Below, piece after piece: positions 54,199 through 62,876 of a stretch of 64,000 nt of DNA. The translations under genes were made by a program, and so were the position numbers. Every line of letters starts with the position of its first letter. Position 1 is the first letter of the stretch. Origin of the DNA: Moritella sp. JT01 (GTDB lineage: Bacteria; Pseudomonadota; Gammaproteobacteria; Enterobacterales; Moritellaceae); the NCBI RefSeq assembly GCF_001574435.1, contig NZ_LOCN01000018.1, forward strand, positions 1 to 64,000, read 5' to 3'. The notes under the pieces were generated by a model, which worked only from the letters and a program-made list of their open reading frames with translations, was not told where the DNA came from and did not search any database.

Positions 54199-54306
54199 AT
54201 GGCTAAAAGACCATCAACAATAGAGACCAAGCTACCCATTATTGTGTGGTCGACGACTTTACTATACCTTTCATTGTACGCTCAGGGTTTTAATAACGTT
54301 AATTAA
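54199..54306 (+). CDS. Possible 35-residue membrane peptide before yceI-type gene
   Basis: An open frame of 35 codons from ATG 54199 ends 11 bp before the yceI-type start. It has a basic N-terminus (MAKRPSTIETK) and one hydrophobic helix (LPIIVWSTTLLYLSLYA). No good ribosome binding site precedes it, so it may be a remnant or chance. Its stop sits at the binding site of the next gene, so coupling is possible. Confidence 0.25.
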   Translation: MAKRPSTIETKLPIIVWSTTLLYLSLYAQGFNNVN

Positions 54307-54317
54307 GGAACATAAAC

Positions 54318-54881
54318 ATGAAAACTAAAATCTTCTTAACCTTCATATTGCTTTCATTTCAGTCATTTGCCGCAGACAAATTTAATATAGTGAGTGACTT
54401 ATCATCGGTAAGTTTTGCCACGATTAAAAAACAATTTGTGGTTGAACCAGCAACCATCAGTGGACTAACGGGCAGCTTGGATGAACGCGGTAAATTTGAA
54501 GTTAAAGTGCCAGTAATAAATGTAGATACAGGTGTTTCAATCCGTAATGATCGCCTTAATTCACTATTTTTTAACTCTGCAATAAATCCAACCATTTCGA
54601 TTAGCGGACAATTTGAATTAGCCGCCTTTAAGCAAGATATCGGAAAAGCGATTGTACCTGCCGCTGTGTCTTTCTACGGTAAGACAAAGACATTTAACTT
54701 TCCTGTCATCATTACTAAAACTAAGAATGCCATCACTGTCAGTTCGTATGCCCCCGTTATCGTGAGAGCCAGTGATTTTAGTATCCCAACAGAAAACTTA
54801 ACCAGACTTTCTGCTACGGTTGGTGGTCTTGCCCTTTCTGATATTATCCCATTAAATATTAATCTTGTATTTAAAAAATAA
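54318..54881 (+). CDS. YceI family periplasmic protein
   Basis: The 187-residue protein has a signal peptide (MKTKIFLTFILLSFQSFA, ADK follows) and a YceI lipocalin-like barrel (FNIVSDLSSVSFATIKKQFVVE..ISGLTGSLDERGKFEV, FFNSAINPTISISGQF). Family members bind isoprenoids or related lipids in the periplasm. TTAAGGA precedes the ATG. A strong terminator follows. Confidence 0.84.
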   Translation: MKTKIFLTFILLSFQSFAADKFNIVSDLSSVSFATIKKQFVVEPATISGLTGSLDERGKFEVKVPVINVDTGVSIRNDRLNSLFFNSAINPTISISGQFELAAFKQDIGKAIVPAAVSFYGKTKTFNFPVIITKTKNAITVSSYAPVIVRASDFSIPTENLTRLSATVGGLALSDIIPLNINLVFKK

Positions 54882-54906
54882 TTATCTATAACAAATGCTT
54901 GAACAA

Positions 54907-54936
54907 GATTAAGGCTTGTTGAAATAAGCCTTAATC
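54907..54936. terminator. Bidirectional terminator
   Basis: GATTAAGGCTT (54907-54917) pairs with AAGCCTTAATC (54926-54936), 11-bp stem with an 8-nt loop, between the convergent yceI-type and AraC genes. Confidence 0.85.
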
Positions 54937-54990
54937 ATTAAAGCTAAACAGTGACTACGGTAGTCGTTTACCCTTTCCAGTCCTTTATAT

Positions 54991-55770
54991 TTAAACTGAC
55001 TGTCTCATATATTGTTTCGGTGGTCTGCCTAACGTCTTCTTAAAAAAGGTAATAAAGGCACTGACCGACTCATAGCCTAAATCTTCTGATATCCGTTGTA
55101 CCGATTCATTTGATGATAATTTTTGCAATGCCATTACTAGGTGAAGTTGCCCACGCCAACGCCCAAATGTCATCCCGACCTCTTGCTTCACCAATCGAGA
55201 AAATGTTCTTTCACTCATCGCAAATAACGACGCCCACTCCCCGACTGTTTTACGATCCCCAGGATTAGCCAATAACAGATGAGCAATCTTATTGAGTCTC
55301 GTTTCTGCCGGGATAGGAAAATCAAAGTGCTCTTTCGGCATACAGATCAGTTCATCAATCAATACTTGCGTGAGTCTCACGGTCGCGTCATCAGATGCAT
55401 AGTCCTGCTTCTTACTTGCCAAGCTAATAATAAGTTCGCGTAATAACGGAGAGATCGATAGTGTGCAACTTTTATCGGGTATGCCGGGAATATCAGGATC
55501 AACAAATAAAATACAAACATCTGAACTTAACGAAATATGATTACTGTGTAATACTTGGCTTGGGATCCATACCGCACAATTGGCAGGTACCATCCAGATA
55601 GCACCAGCGATCCTACAACGAACAAAACCGGTTAGTGGCATCACCAGCTGGCACTTCATGTGTTGATGAAAAGGCATTTCTATATGCCCAAAACTCGAAG
55701 TACGTAATGCATTGACGGTTTCAGTGTACCTGTCTGAATCAAAATTGACAGAATTAGGAGATAAGGTCAT
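54991..55770 (-). CDS. AraC-family regulator
   Basis: The 259-residue protein has a cupin-like sensor (GHIEMPFHQHMKCQLVMPLTG and an AVWIPSQVLHSN loop) and a C-terminal AraC double HTH (TVGEWASLFAMSERTFSRLVKQEVGM, VQRISEDLGYESVSAFITFFKKTLG). It is divergent from the CynX-like MFS gene (96-bp gap) and is its likely regulator. Confidence 0.87.
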   Translation of the reverse strand: MTLSPNSVNFDSDRYTETVNALRTSSFGHIEMPFHQHMKCQLVMPLTGFVRCRIAGAIWMVPANCAVWIPSQVLHSNHISLSSDVCILFVDPDIPGIPDKSCTLSISPLLRELIISLASKKQDYASDDATVRLTQVLIDELICMPKEHFDFPIPAETRLNKIAHLLLANPGDRKTVGEWASLFAMSERTFSRLVKQEVGMTFGRWRGQLHLVMALQKLSSNESVQRISEDLGYESVSAFITFFKKTLGRPPKQYMRQSV

Positions 55771-55866
55771 ACCTTGTCCGAATTTAGCAATAAAATGTCA
55801 ATATACACAAATTCAGCATGCTTGAATAGAGATAATATAGTGGCATAGCTTCAAGAGGACAGAAAT

Positions 55867-57102
55867 ATGTCACATAATAATGCACGAAAAATTGTTCATC
55901 CCGCACTGGTTATTATCGGTATTTTACTTATTGCCAGTAATCTACGAGGACCCATAACGGGCATTGGACCAATTTTAGAATTCATCTCTACCGATCTTGC
56001 TTTATCCGCAACACAAGCAGGTATGCTAACCACATTACCATTGCTCGCCTTTGCTATTTTTTCACCGATATCATCGGGGTTAGCACGCAAGATAGGACTT
56101 GAACCATCATTAATGCTAGCACTACTCGCCATCACCAGCGGTATTATCATTCGCTCTGCAGGCTCAACGCTCACCCTGTACTTAGGCACTTGTGTTATCG
56201 GCATCGGCATCGCGATAGGCAATGTACTCTTACCTAGCCTGTTAAAACGCGACTTTCCCAATAAAGTACCCACATTAACCGCTATTTACGTATTGGTGAT
56301 GGGCGTTGGCGCAAGTATCAGTTCTAGTACAACAATCCCGATGCTTAACCTGGCTGATACACTTAATGTTACCGTCGTTCCAAATTGGGCATTCGCATTA
56401 GCTGGTACAATTATACTTCCGGTGGTAACCATGTTGATTTGGTTACCACAAATGAGCAGCCATACTAGACCCGCTATTGATACACCAGAAATTGACAGTC
56501 ATAGCTACCTGTGGCGATCTGCGGCCGCATGGCAAGTCTCTGGATTCTTGGCACTTAACTCATTTATTATGTACGCCTTTATCGCTTGGCTACCCAGTAT
56601 TTTGGTTGATAGTGGCTACTCTGAGCATCAAGCAGGTTATATCCACGGTCTCCTGCAGCTCTCAACCGCTGCACCCGCTATCGTATTAATCCCGTTAATG
56701 GCAAAACTAAAAGACAAACGTTTACTTAGCTTAATAATGACGGTTTTAGCATTCATTGGGATTATTGGATTACTCATGATGCCCCAACACGCTATTATCT
56801 GGGTAATGATGTTTGGTTTTAGCTGTGGAGGTGGATTTATTCTAGGCTTGTCATTTGTAGGCCTACGGACCCATGATGCGCATCAAGCCGCTGCATTATC
56901 GGGGATGGCGCAATGCATTGGTTACCTATTTGCAGCAACTGGTCCAATTATTTTTGGTTCACTGCATGAAATGACAGGTAGCTGGGAAATGCCATTAATG
57001 ATCACTGCAGGCATTAGTATTATATGGGCAAGTTTAGCCATTCAAGCAGGTAAATCAGAGATCATTACGCAACCGATTAATCCAATGATCAATCAATCTT
57101 AG
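55867..57102 (+). CDS. MFS transporter (CynX/NimT family)
   Basis: The 411-residue, 12-helix transporter has the CynX-type N-terminus (IIGILLIASNLRGPITGIGPIL...TDLALSATQAGMLTTLPLLAFAIFSP) and a GLRTHDAHQAAALSGMAQCIGYLFAATGPI segment. The family includes cyanate and 2-nitroimidazole transporters. Cyanase genes are absent. An AraC gene is divergent. Confidence 0.88.
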   Translation: MSHNNARKIVHPALVIIGILLIASNLRGPITGIGPILEFISTDLALSATQAGMLTTLPLLAFAIFSPISSGLARKIGLEPSLMLALLAITSGIIIRSAGSTLTLYLGTCVIGIGIAIGNVLLPSLLKRDFPNKVPTLTAIYVLVMGVGASISSSTTIPMLNLADTLNVTVVPNWAFALAGTIILPVVTMLIWLPQMSSHTRPAIDTPEIDSHSYLWRSAAAWQVSGFLALNSFIMYAFIAWLPSILVDSGYSEHQAGYIHGLLQLSTAAPAIVLIPLMAKLKDKRLLSLIMTVLAFIGIIGLLMMPQHAIIWVMMFGFSCGGGFILGLSFVGLRTHDAHQAAALSGMAQCIGYLFAATGPIIFGSLHEMTGSWEMPLMITAGISIIWASLAIQAGKSEIITQPINPMINQS

Positions 57103-57128
57103 CTAATGCTTTAACTTCGTGATGACGG

Positions 57129-57168
57129 AAGCAATCGGTGGTGAGATTCTTAACCATCCCGATTGCTT
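57129..57168. terminator. Convergent terminator
   Basis: AAGCAATCGG (57129-57138) pairs with CCGATTGCTT (57159-57168), 10-bp stem with a 20-nt loop, between the MFS and pilin genes. Confidence 0.75.
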
Positions 57169-57202
57169 GCATAATGCATAACAGATCATTGGACCAAAAA
57201 AA

Positions 57203-57727
57203 TCAGCAACCGTCCGTTTTAACGGTAAATACTTGAGTCGAGCTAGTGTGTAGGTACTCTGCATAGCACGAATTATTTATTAAATTACCCGTGCCATAAC
57301 CAATACGCGAATGACCATTGTCTTCATATACGCTAACGTCAGCATAAGTCGCTGCTCTTGTCGTATTATTTTTAGTTACATGATCAGGAGTACCTAACGC
57401 AAGAAAGGTTTCAATAAAGTAGAGGTTTGGCGTTGTTGCTTCACTTTTAGTTTCTGGGTATCCACGATAAAACTGATAATCACCATAGTCTGTTTCTATT
57501 GTGATATCCGAGCCCAACTTATTCTTAATTTGAGCTTTCATATGCAGTAGATTTACTGTTTCCTGAAGGCTACCGTAAAAATTTTCAACCGCTGCTTTTT
57601 TCGCATCGCCACGTAAATTAATAAAACGAGGGATTGCAGTGGCTGCAAGTACGCCAAGAACAATAATAGTAATAACTAATTCTATGAGTGTAAAACCGCT
57701 ATTTCTTTGTGAATGAATAAAATCCAT
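57203..57727 (-). CDS. Orphan type IV pilin-like (MSHA-type) prepilin
   Basis: The 174-residue protein has a short leader ending G, then FTLIELVITIIVLGVLAATAIPRFINLRGDAKKAA, the classic prepilin peptidase site with Glu at +5. The globular part has two Cys near the C-terminus (NSCYAEY, TDGC) that could form the D-loop disulfide. It resembles MSHA-type pilins. No assembly genes are adjacent, so it is either a spare subunit or a minor pilin for machinery elsewhere. Confidence 0.83.
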   Translation of the reverse strand: MDFIHSQRNSGFTLIELVITIIVLGVLAATAIPRFINLRGDAKKAAVENFYGSLQETVNLLHMKAQIKNKLGSDITIETDYGDYQFYRGYPETKSEATTPNLYFIETFLALGTPDHVTKNNTTRAATYADVSVYEDNGHSRIGYGTGNLINNSCYAEYLHTSSTQVFTVKTDGC

Positions 57728-57802
57728 TTTTTGTCCCTGCTGAATTTTTAAACGGTTAGCACTATAACATAACTAGTGCCGCCCACTTTATTAAAATACA
57801 GG

Positions 57803-58732
57803 TTAAAAAATAAACTGGTAAAGGGAACCAGCCCCAACAGCCATGCCTAAAACCACAAATAAAAACGCGGCGATCATCTGGTTTTTAAAGATAGATTTAA
57901 GTAAAATCACTTCCGTTAAACTCGCACCAGCACTACCAATGATTAACGCCATTACCGCACCTAGACCCATGCCTTTGGCTGCTAATGCCGCACTTAATGG
58001 AATAACCGCTTCTGCTCGAATATACAGTGGAATGCCAATCACAGCCGCAATGGGGATCGCAAACGGGTTATCTTCACTGGCCAGACTCGCCACAAGTTCT
58101 GTTGGCATGAAGCCATAAATCATGGATCCCAGCGCAATACCACCGATTAAATAAGGCAACACTTTGTGAAAGTCAGCCCAGGTGCTGAGCCAGATTTTCA
58201 TCCACTTGCTTACCGGTGCTTGTTTACCGCCACAGGTAGATGCACAGCCTTGCGACTTTGCTACAAGTACAGGCTCAATATACGCTTGTGGTTTGACGTA
58301 TTTTTCAAAGCCCAATTTCTCCAAAGTATAACCAGCAATAACCGATACACCCATTGCGATAGTAAAGTAAAACACAGTCACTTTAATACCAAAGGTGACT
58401 GCAAACAGGCCGATAATAACGGGGTTTAATAGCGGACTGGCGAATAAGAACACCAACATAGTACCGAACCCTGCTTTAGCGCGTAACAAACCTTTCAAAA
58501 AAGGAATTGTTGAACATGAGCAGAACGGCGTGATCGCCCCTAACAAACCAGCAACGATATAACCCTTACCGTGCTTACCACTCAAGATACTTTGGATCTT
58601 GGCTGGCGGAATATACTCTTGCAACACACCGACTAGATAACTAATCAATAAAAAAAGTACCGTTAACTCTACGGCTAAGAAACCAAACATACCTAAGGTA
58701 TCCATCACCATTGCTTGTGTAATGTTAAACAT
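57803..58732 (-). CDS. ArsP/SO_0444-like permease
   Basis: This 309-residue membrane protein has about eight TM helices and the family motif PFCSCSTIPFLKGLL with FGTMLVFLFASPLLNPVIIG. A Cys-containing cytoplasmic loop (SQGCASTCGGKQ) suggests metal(loid) or thiol binding. Relatives export methylarsenite (ArsP) or Cu/Zn (SO_0444). Two near-identical dyads upstream match the ArsR operator at 30314-30339, so it is probably repressed by that distant ArsR protein. Confidence 0.82.
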   Translation of the reverse strand: MFNITQAMVMDTLGMFGFLAVELTVLFLLISYLVGVLQEYIPPAKIQSILSGKHGKGYIVAGLLGAITPFCSCSTIPFLKGLLRAKAGFGTMLVFLFASPLLNPVIIGLFAVTFGIKVTVFYFTIAMGVSVIAGYTLEKLGFEKYVKPQAYIEPVLVAKSQGCASTCGGKQAPVSKWMKIWLSTWADFHKVLPYLIGGIALGSMIYGFMPTELVASLASEDNPFAIPIAAVIGIPLYIRAEAVIPLSAALAAKGMGLGAVMALIIGSAGASLTEVILLKSIFKNQMIAAFLFVVLGMAVGAGSLYQFIF

Positions 58733-58744
58733 AATTTAAATCTC

Positions 58745-58770
58745 TATATTTCTAGAATATTGGAAATATA
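58745..58770. promoter_or_regulatory. Candidate ArsR operator 1 (permease promoter)
   Basis: TATATTTC (58745-58752), 10-bp spacer, GAAATATA (58763-58770), perfect 8-bp arms, 13-38 bp upstream of the permease start. Confidence 0.65.
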
Positions 58771-58794
58771 AGCTTCAAAATAAATTATGTCAAG

Positions 58795-58820
58795 GATGTT
58801 TCTATAAATATGGAAATATA
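58795..58820. promoter_or_regulatory. Candidate ArsR operator 2 (permease promoter)
   Basis: GATGTTTC (58795-58802), 10-bp spacer, GAAATATA (58813-58820). A 23-bp core (58799-58821) matches operator 1 at 19 positions, exactly 50 bp apart. Confidence 0.6.
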
Positions 58821-58833
58821 AAATGTGTGAGCA

Positions 58834-59015
58834 TCAACTTATTGCAGAATGATACAGTCTTAGTTGACGCTTTATTCTTTCGCTTAAAGCATTAATTCGA
58901 ATCGGTTTAGTAATGTAATCATCAGCCCCTAAAGCAAATGAATTTATTTCAGAAAAAAATAATACAACATTTCTCGTAACTGCGAGTCATCATCTACGAT
59001 AACAATGTCTAACAT
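58834..59015 (-). pseudogene. Decayed response-regulator receiver gene
   Basis: The minus strand from ATG 59015 (GGAAG six bases upstream) reads MLDIVIVDDDSQLREMLYYFF, the start of a receiver domain, then hits a stop. In another frame it continues EINSFALGADDYITKPIRINALSERIKRQ, the end of a receiver with the conserved Lys. The middle of the domain, with the phospho-acceptor Asp, is missing, so a deletion of about 55 residues plus a frameshift has occurred. It is a remnant of an OmpR/CheY-type gene. Confidence 0.75.
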
Positions 59016-59054
59016 ATACTTCCGATTTCTTTTATTATGCATAAATAACGAATT

Positions 59055-59084
59055 AAAAAACGGCCTCAATCAAGACCGTTTATG
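59055..59084 (-). terminator. Rho-independent terminator after assT
   Basis: On the minus strand, AAACGG-TCTTGATTGAGG-CCGTTTTTT: stem at 59058-59063/59076-59081 extended by CT/AG across a mismatch, followed by a T-run. It lies 24 bp past the assT stop. Confidence 0.75.
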
Positions 59085-59107
59085 TTAAAAACATTAATAA
59101 CTGACGA

Positions 59108-60703
59108 TTAATACTCTATATTATTCATTTTTATAGGCTCTAGATTCCACGCATGCCCACACCAGTTAGAACGACTATTGTTATTATCGATCTTCGCTTC
59201 AAATAATTTCGTCCCAGTATTATTGATAACTTGAATGATATTTTCAGTATTACCTGTTGCCGTTGCATAATTAATTACATAATTAGTACCTGACTGTATA
59301 ACGCTAGAACAAATGCTCGAGTAAACCCCATCATCGTAGCTCGAGATTACCTCAGTTTCCATCATATCTTCTTTAGCAAGACTGTATGTCTGAACTAGAC
59401 TAGTACCATTCACTGCCGCTCTTGTATCCGGATTTGTAGAGTTATTAAAGAGCAAAAGATCACCATTTGAATCAAGTGACAAACTATGCTGTCCGATTGG
59501 GTACTCACCATTTTTAGAAGATAAATTGTAGCTATCCAATTTATACTGACTATTTGCCCAAGTTCGAGTTGCGTCGCCCAAGACCCAAATGATGTCACCT
59601 GTTTGATAATCAAACTTCATCACAAAGCTATTTCGAAGTGAGACAATCACAGAGTCATCAGAAGCACTATATATAGCGGAATTCATATGTGACCAGTCAG
59701 AATTAGCAAAAAATCCGGTATCATCTCCTCCCTCTTTTTCAATATGCGTTTTAATAATATCGCGCATATTCCAAGAGTTTAAAACCGTCGCATCATCTTT
59801 AACATCAGCAAGCAATGTACCTTTCTCTTGTCCAAGACTAGTGTCTTTTATACCATGAAGTTCAACAAGGTAGCTGTCCGTTTTACCTGCATTGATATTA
59901 TGATGGAAAACTAAATCAGAGTAGCCAGGAAGCGTTAATTTATCTTCTTTTCGAGTACCATCTAGTTGAATAGTTTGAAGGTTATTACATTGTTTCCCAC
60001 TTTCACAGCTGTAAAAACTACGGTTTTCAACATCAACGCCATCACCCAGCAATATCTTTCCTTTAGTAAAGGTACTTGCAGTGGCATTATTTTTGTTACT
60101 TAAATCTGAATAATCAAGCATCCACCTTACTTCACCATCCAGATCCATGATAACTGGCGAACTTAAAGATTTTAGGTAAAAATAATCATCTGCATAAGTC
60201 GTATTAGAGTCAGCTTTTTGTGTCACACGAATACTTTCAAAGGTTGAATTGAAATCATCAATTGTCGTTGTTGTGTCATTAGGCGCTATAAATCTTGGCG
60301 TTGATATACTGATTGATTTAGGTATAGACTTGGGTACACCGGCATCATCATAATGAATAGTTATGTCCACTTGATTGGTATAATCTGCGTATAAGGCAAA
60401 AATAGGCAGTCTCAAAACACCATTATCTATCGTTAACGACGTTATATCGTACGAAGCCTTAACTGCACTACTTATTGCATTTACTTTCGGGGTGATCTCA
60501 AATTCGACTTTACTTATGTTATCAATAATATCATCTAATCCATTACCACTTATATCTACTGAAGAAATAAATGTAGAGTCATTATTATCATTTTCAACAA
60601 TTGTAAAGCTGTTTGAATTTGCGTAAGAATTAGCGCTTAATGCACCGATTGCAAGAGAGATTGAAGTTACGAGAAATTTACGTAAGTTTTTTTTTGCTTC
60701 CAT
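59108..60703 (-). CDS. assT: Arylsulfate sulfotransferase (AssT-like)
   Basis: The 531-residue periplasmic enzyme has a signal peptide (MEAKKNLRKFLVTSISLAIGALSANSYA) and a small N-terminal beta domain followed by a six-bladed propeller. Catalytic histidines are in LVFHHNINAG, NSDWSHMNSAIY and GQHSLSLDS, plus an Arg in SLRNSFVMKF. It transfers sulfate between phenolic compounds without PAPS. In E. coli, DsbL/DsbI partners are adjacent; none are here. The last residues (GHAWNLEPI) match the family's C-terminus. ATG 60703 is chosen as the signal peptide start. Confidence 0.85.
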   Translation of the reverse strand: MEAKKNLRKFLVTSISLAIGALSANSYANSNSFTIVENDNNDSTFISSVDISGNGLDDIIDNISKVEFEITPKVNAISSAVKASYDITSLTIDNGVLRLPIFALYADYTNQVDITIHYDDAGVPKSIPKSISISTPRFIAPNDTTTTIDDFNSTFESIRVTQKADSNTTYADDYFYLKSLSSPVIMDLDGEVRWMLDYSDLSNKNNATASTFTKGKILLGDGVDVENRSFYSCESGKQCNNLQTIQLDGTRKEDKLTLPGYSDLVFHHNINAGKTDSYLVELHGIKDTSLGQEKGTLLADVKDDATVLNSWNMRDIIKTHIEKEGGDDTGFFANSDWSHMNSAIYSASDDSVIVSLRNSFVMKFDYQTGDIIWVLGDATRTWANSQYKLDSYNLSSKNGEYPIGQHSLSLDSNGDLLLFNNSTNPDTRAAVNGTSLVQTYSLAKEDMMETEVISSYDDGVYSSICSSVIQSGTNYVINYATATGNTENIIQVINNTGTKLFEAKIDNNNSRSNWCGHAWNLEPIKMNNIEY

Positions 60704-60806
60704 TTTAAATAAACACCTATAGTTATATTCGTACACAAATATGAATGAACACATATATTATATACTTATAAAAACACCCATTTATATATGCGTTTATTAT
60801 ACTTTT

Positions 60807-60838
<32 letters not shown>

Positions 60839-60917
60839 CTTGGATAACATTCATAAATATATACGTATTCCGAACATTAAATAATTAAAGTTAATTTAAA
60901 TGGATAACAATAACTGA

Positions 60918-62876
60918 CTAATTCTGCTTTGATGTTTTATTATTATACATCTTATTATCTATATCACGTAATAGGTCCTGAAGTGATGTCGTTTTCGAAC
61001 GCTTTAATGAAATGCCAGCAGACACTGATATATCAAGTTTCTCCCCCGTTTCTTTAATATTAAAACTGAATCGCTGTAAATGCTTGAATGACTCTGATAC
61101 TTCAGGCTCGATTTTATTAAGGGTAAGTACAAACTCGTCCCCGCCAATACGATATGCTTTTCCAGGCCAATTACGTTGAATATGTTGAGCAAGCGCTACG
61201 AGCACCAGATCACCTACATGATGACCGTAATTATCATTAATACTTTTGAAATTATTAATATCCATATAGACAAAAACACACTCACTTTTAACCCCAGATT
61301 TGAATCTACGAGTCAGTGCTCGTCGGTTGCCTAGTTTAGACAACAAATCTGTAGTCGCTTGAATATATAGATAATAGGTGAATAAAAGTAATAATATAAC
61401 AACGCAAGCAAAAGATAATTGAGTCAATCGTATGTATTTTTTCTCAGCTAACAAAGCAGACTTCCAATCAGGTTGCAGCCCATGAAAGTTGACTACGTTC
61501 TTCACATTGACGAGAGGAAGCGCTTCGGAAAACAGCATCGCATAATCTTTCCCCAACGCTGTACGTTGGAAGGCCATAGACACACCCGTGTAGATTTCGG
61601 TAGATATAGATTTAGCCTGAGATACAGGCAGTATTCTACGCTCTGTTGTCATTAATTTATTGAAATTACCTTCACCTATTGGGATGTAATCTACATCTCC
61701 ATTAAGTAAAGCTTCAATCATCTTATCTTGGCTTGAAAATCTATATAAAGGTTTTTTAGGTAATAGCTGTGTAATAACATCTTCGAAGTAATCAGCCTCT
61801 ACAACACCTATCCGCTCACCAACTAATTCAGATACTTTATGATATTGATTTTTTTTGTAACCTGCACGACTGATCAATAGTAAATGAGGCTTGTAATAGG
61901 GTTCACTAAAATAGAATTTATCTTTACGAGAATCAGTGATGACCATCGCCCCTAGCATATCAATTGATTTTTTATCTAAGTCGTTATAAATATCTAGCCA
62001 AGATTCATCAACGCCATTCACTAATTGGCACTTAAACCCGAGTATAAAACAAACTCTCTTAACAAGAGAAAAACTCAATCCATTGATTGGGGCGCTGCCA
62101 TCTTGTTGTAAATCTTCAACTTTAAATTGGATGACATGATTGATATTCACACTACTACTCGCGAGCTTTTGTCGCAGCGACTTTAGTCTAACATCGTACT
62201 CATTTTTATTAATAATATTCGCGACCTGATGCTGTAACTCATTTTCACTGAGCAGACGGTTAATCTCATCAAGTAGAACGGCATTTTTTCCATGTTTAGT
62301 CGCAATCGAAACGGGGGTGATATCAAACACACTTGACACTCTCTCTGCTTTAAAACCTTTATTAAGTGCAACCTCAAGCCTCCCAGAATTGCCAATAACG
62401 GCGTCTACATCGTCATGTTGAAGGTAATCAAATGCAGTATCAATATCATGATAAGTATCAAAAGACTTGTTATAAAACTGTAATTTTAGAAAATCATGAT
62501 ATGTAGACCCACTAGGTGTTAAAAATTTATTGACCGTTGATTTATTAAATTTATTTTTTGTGAAAATGTACGATAAATCGGTATGCACAGGGGCTGTAAA
62601 ATCCAGAAAAGATGATCTTTCAGATGTATATGTGATATCAGCAGTAAAATCCAAATACTCTGTATTCAACAAATACAATATATCATCGTAGTTTTCATAA
62701 TAATGAAAATTAAAGTTGATCAATAATTCATCTGCTATTTTTTTAAAAGTAAACTCACTGATCTTGTCACTTCTAATTATACCGACATTATAGGTTTCAT
62801 TTTTAGCAAAGGCATAATCAATATTGAGTAACAAAATTAAATATAAAATAGCAAAAAGATTCATAGTATACGCCAT
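60918..62876 (-). CDS. Diguanylate cyclase with tandem periplasmic SBP domains
   Basis: This 652-residue membrane protein has a signal/TM start (MNLFAILYLILLLNIDYAFA), two tandem family-3 solute-binding (Venus flytrap) domains (about 28-235 and 245-470) as in BvgS, a TM helix (LTQLSFACVVILLLLFTYYLYI) and a GGDEF domain with DINNFKSINDNYGHHVGD and RIGGDEFVLTL. The GGDEF motif is intact, so it should make c-di-GMP in response to an amino acid-like ligand. Its ATG (62876) overlaps the stop of the upstream EAL gene (TGATG), so both are translationally coupled. Confidence 0.9.
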   Translation of the reverse strand: MAYTMNLFAILYLILLLNIDYAFAKNETYNVGIIRSDKISEFTFKKIADELLINFNFHYYENYDDILYLLNTEYLDFTADITYTSERSSFLDFTAPVHTDLSYIFTKNKFNKSTVNKFLTPSGSTYHDFLKLQFYNKSFDTYHDIDTAFDYLQHDDVDAVIGNSGRLEVALNKGFKAERVSSVFDITPVSIATKHGKNAVLLDEINRLLSENELQHQVANIINKNEYDVRLKSLRQKLASSSVNINHVIQFKVEDLQQDGSAPINGLSFSLVKRVCFILGFKCQLVNGVDESWLDIYNDLDKKSIDMLGAMVITDSRKDKFYFSEPYYKPHLLLISRAGYKKNQYHKVSELVGERIGVVEADYFEDVITQLLPKKPLYRFSSQDKMIEALLNGDVDYIPIGEGNFNKLMTTERRILPVSQAKSISTEIYTGVSMAFQRTALGKDYAMLFSEALPLVNVKNVVNFHGLQPDWKSALLAEKKYIRLTQLSFACVVILLLLFTYYLYIQATTDLLSKLGNRRALTRRFKSGVKSECVFVYMDINNFKSINDNYGHHVGDLVLVALAQHIQRNWPGKAYRIGGDEFVLTLNKIEPEVSESFKHLQRFSFNIKETGEKLDISVSAGISLKRSKTTSLQDLLRDIDNKMYNNKTSKQN

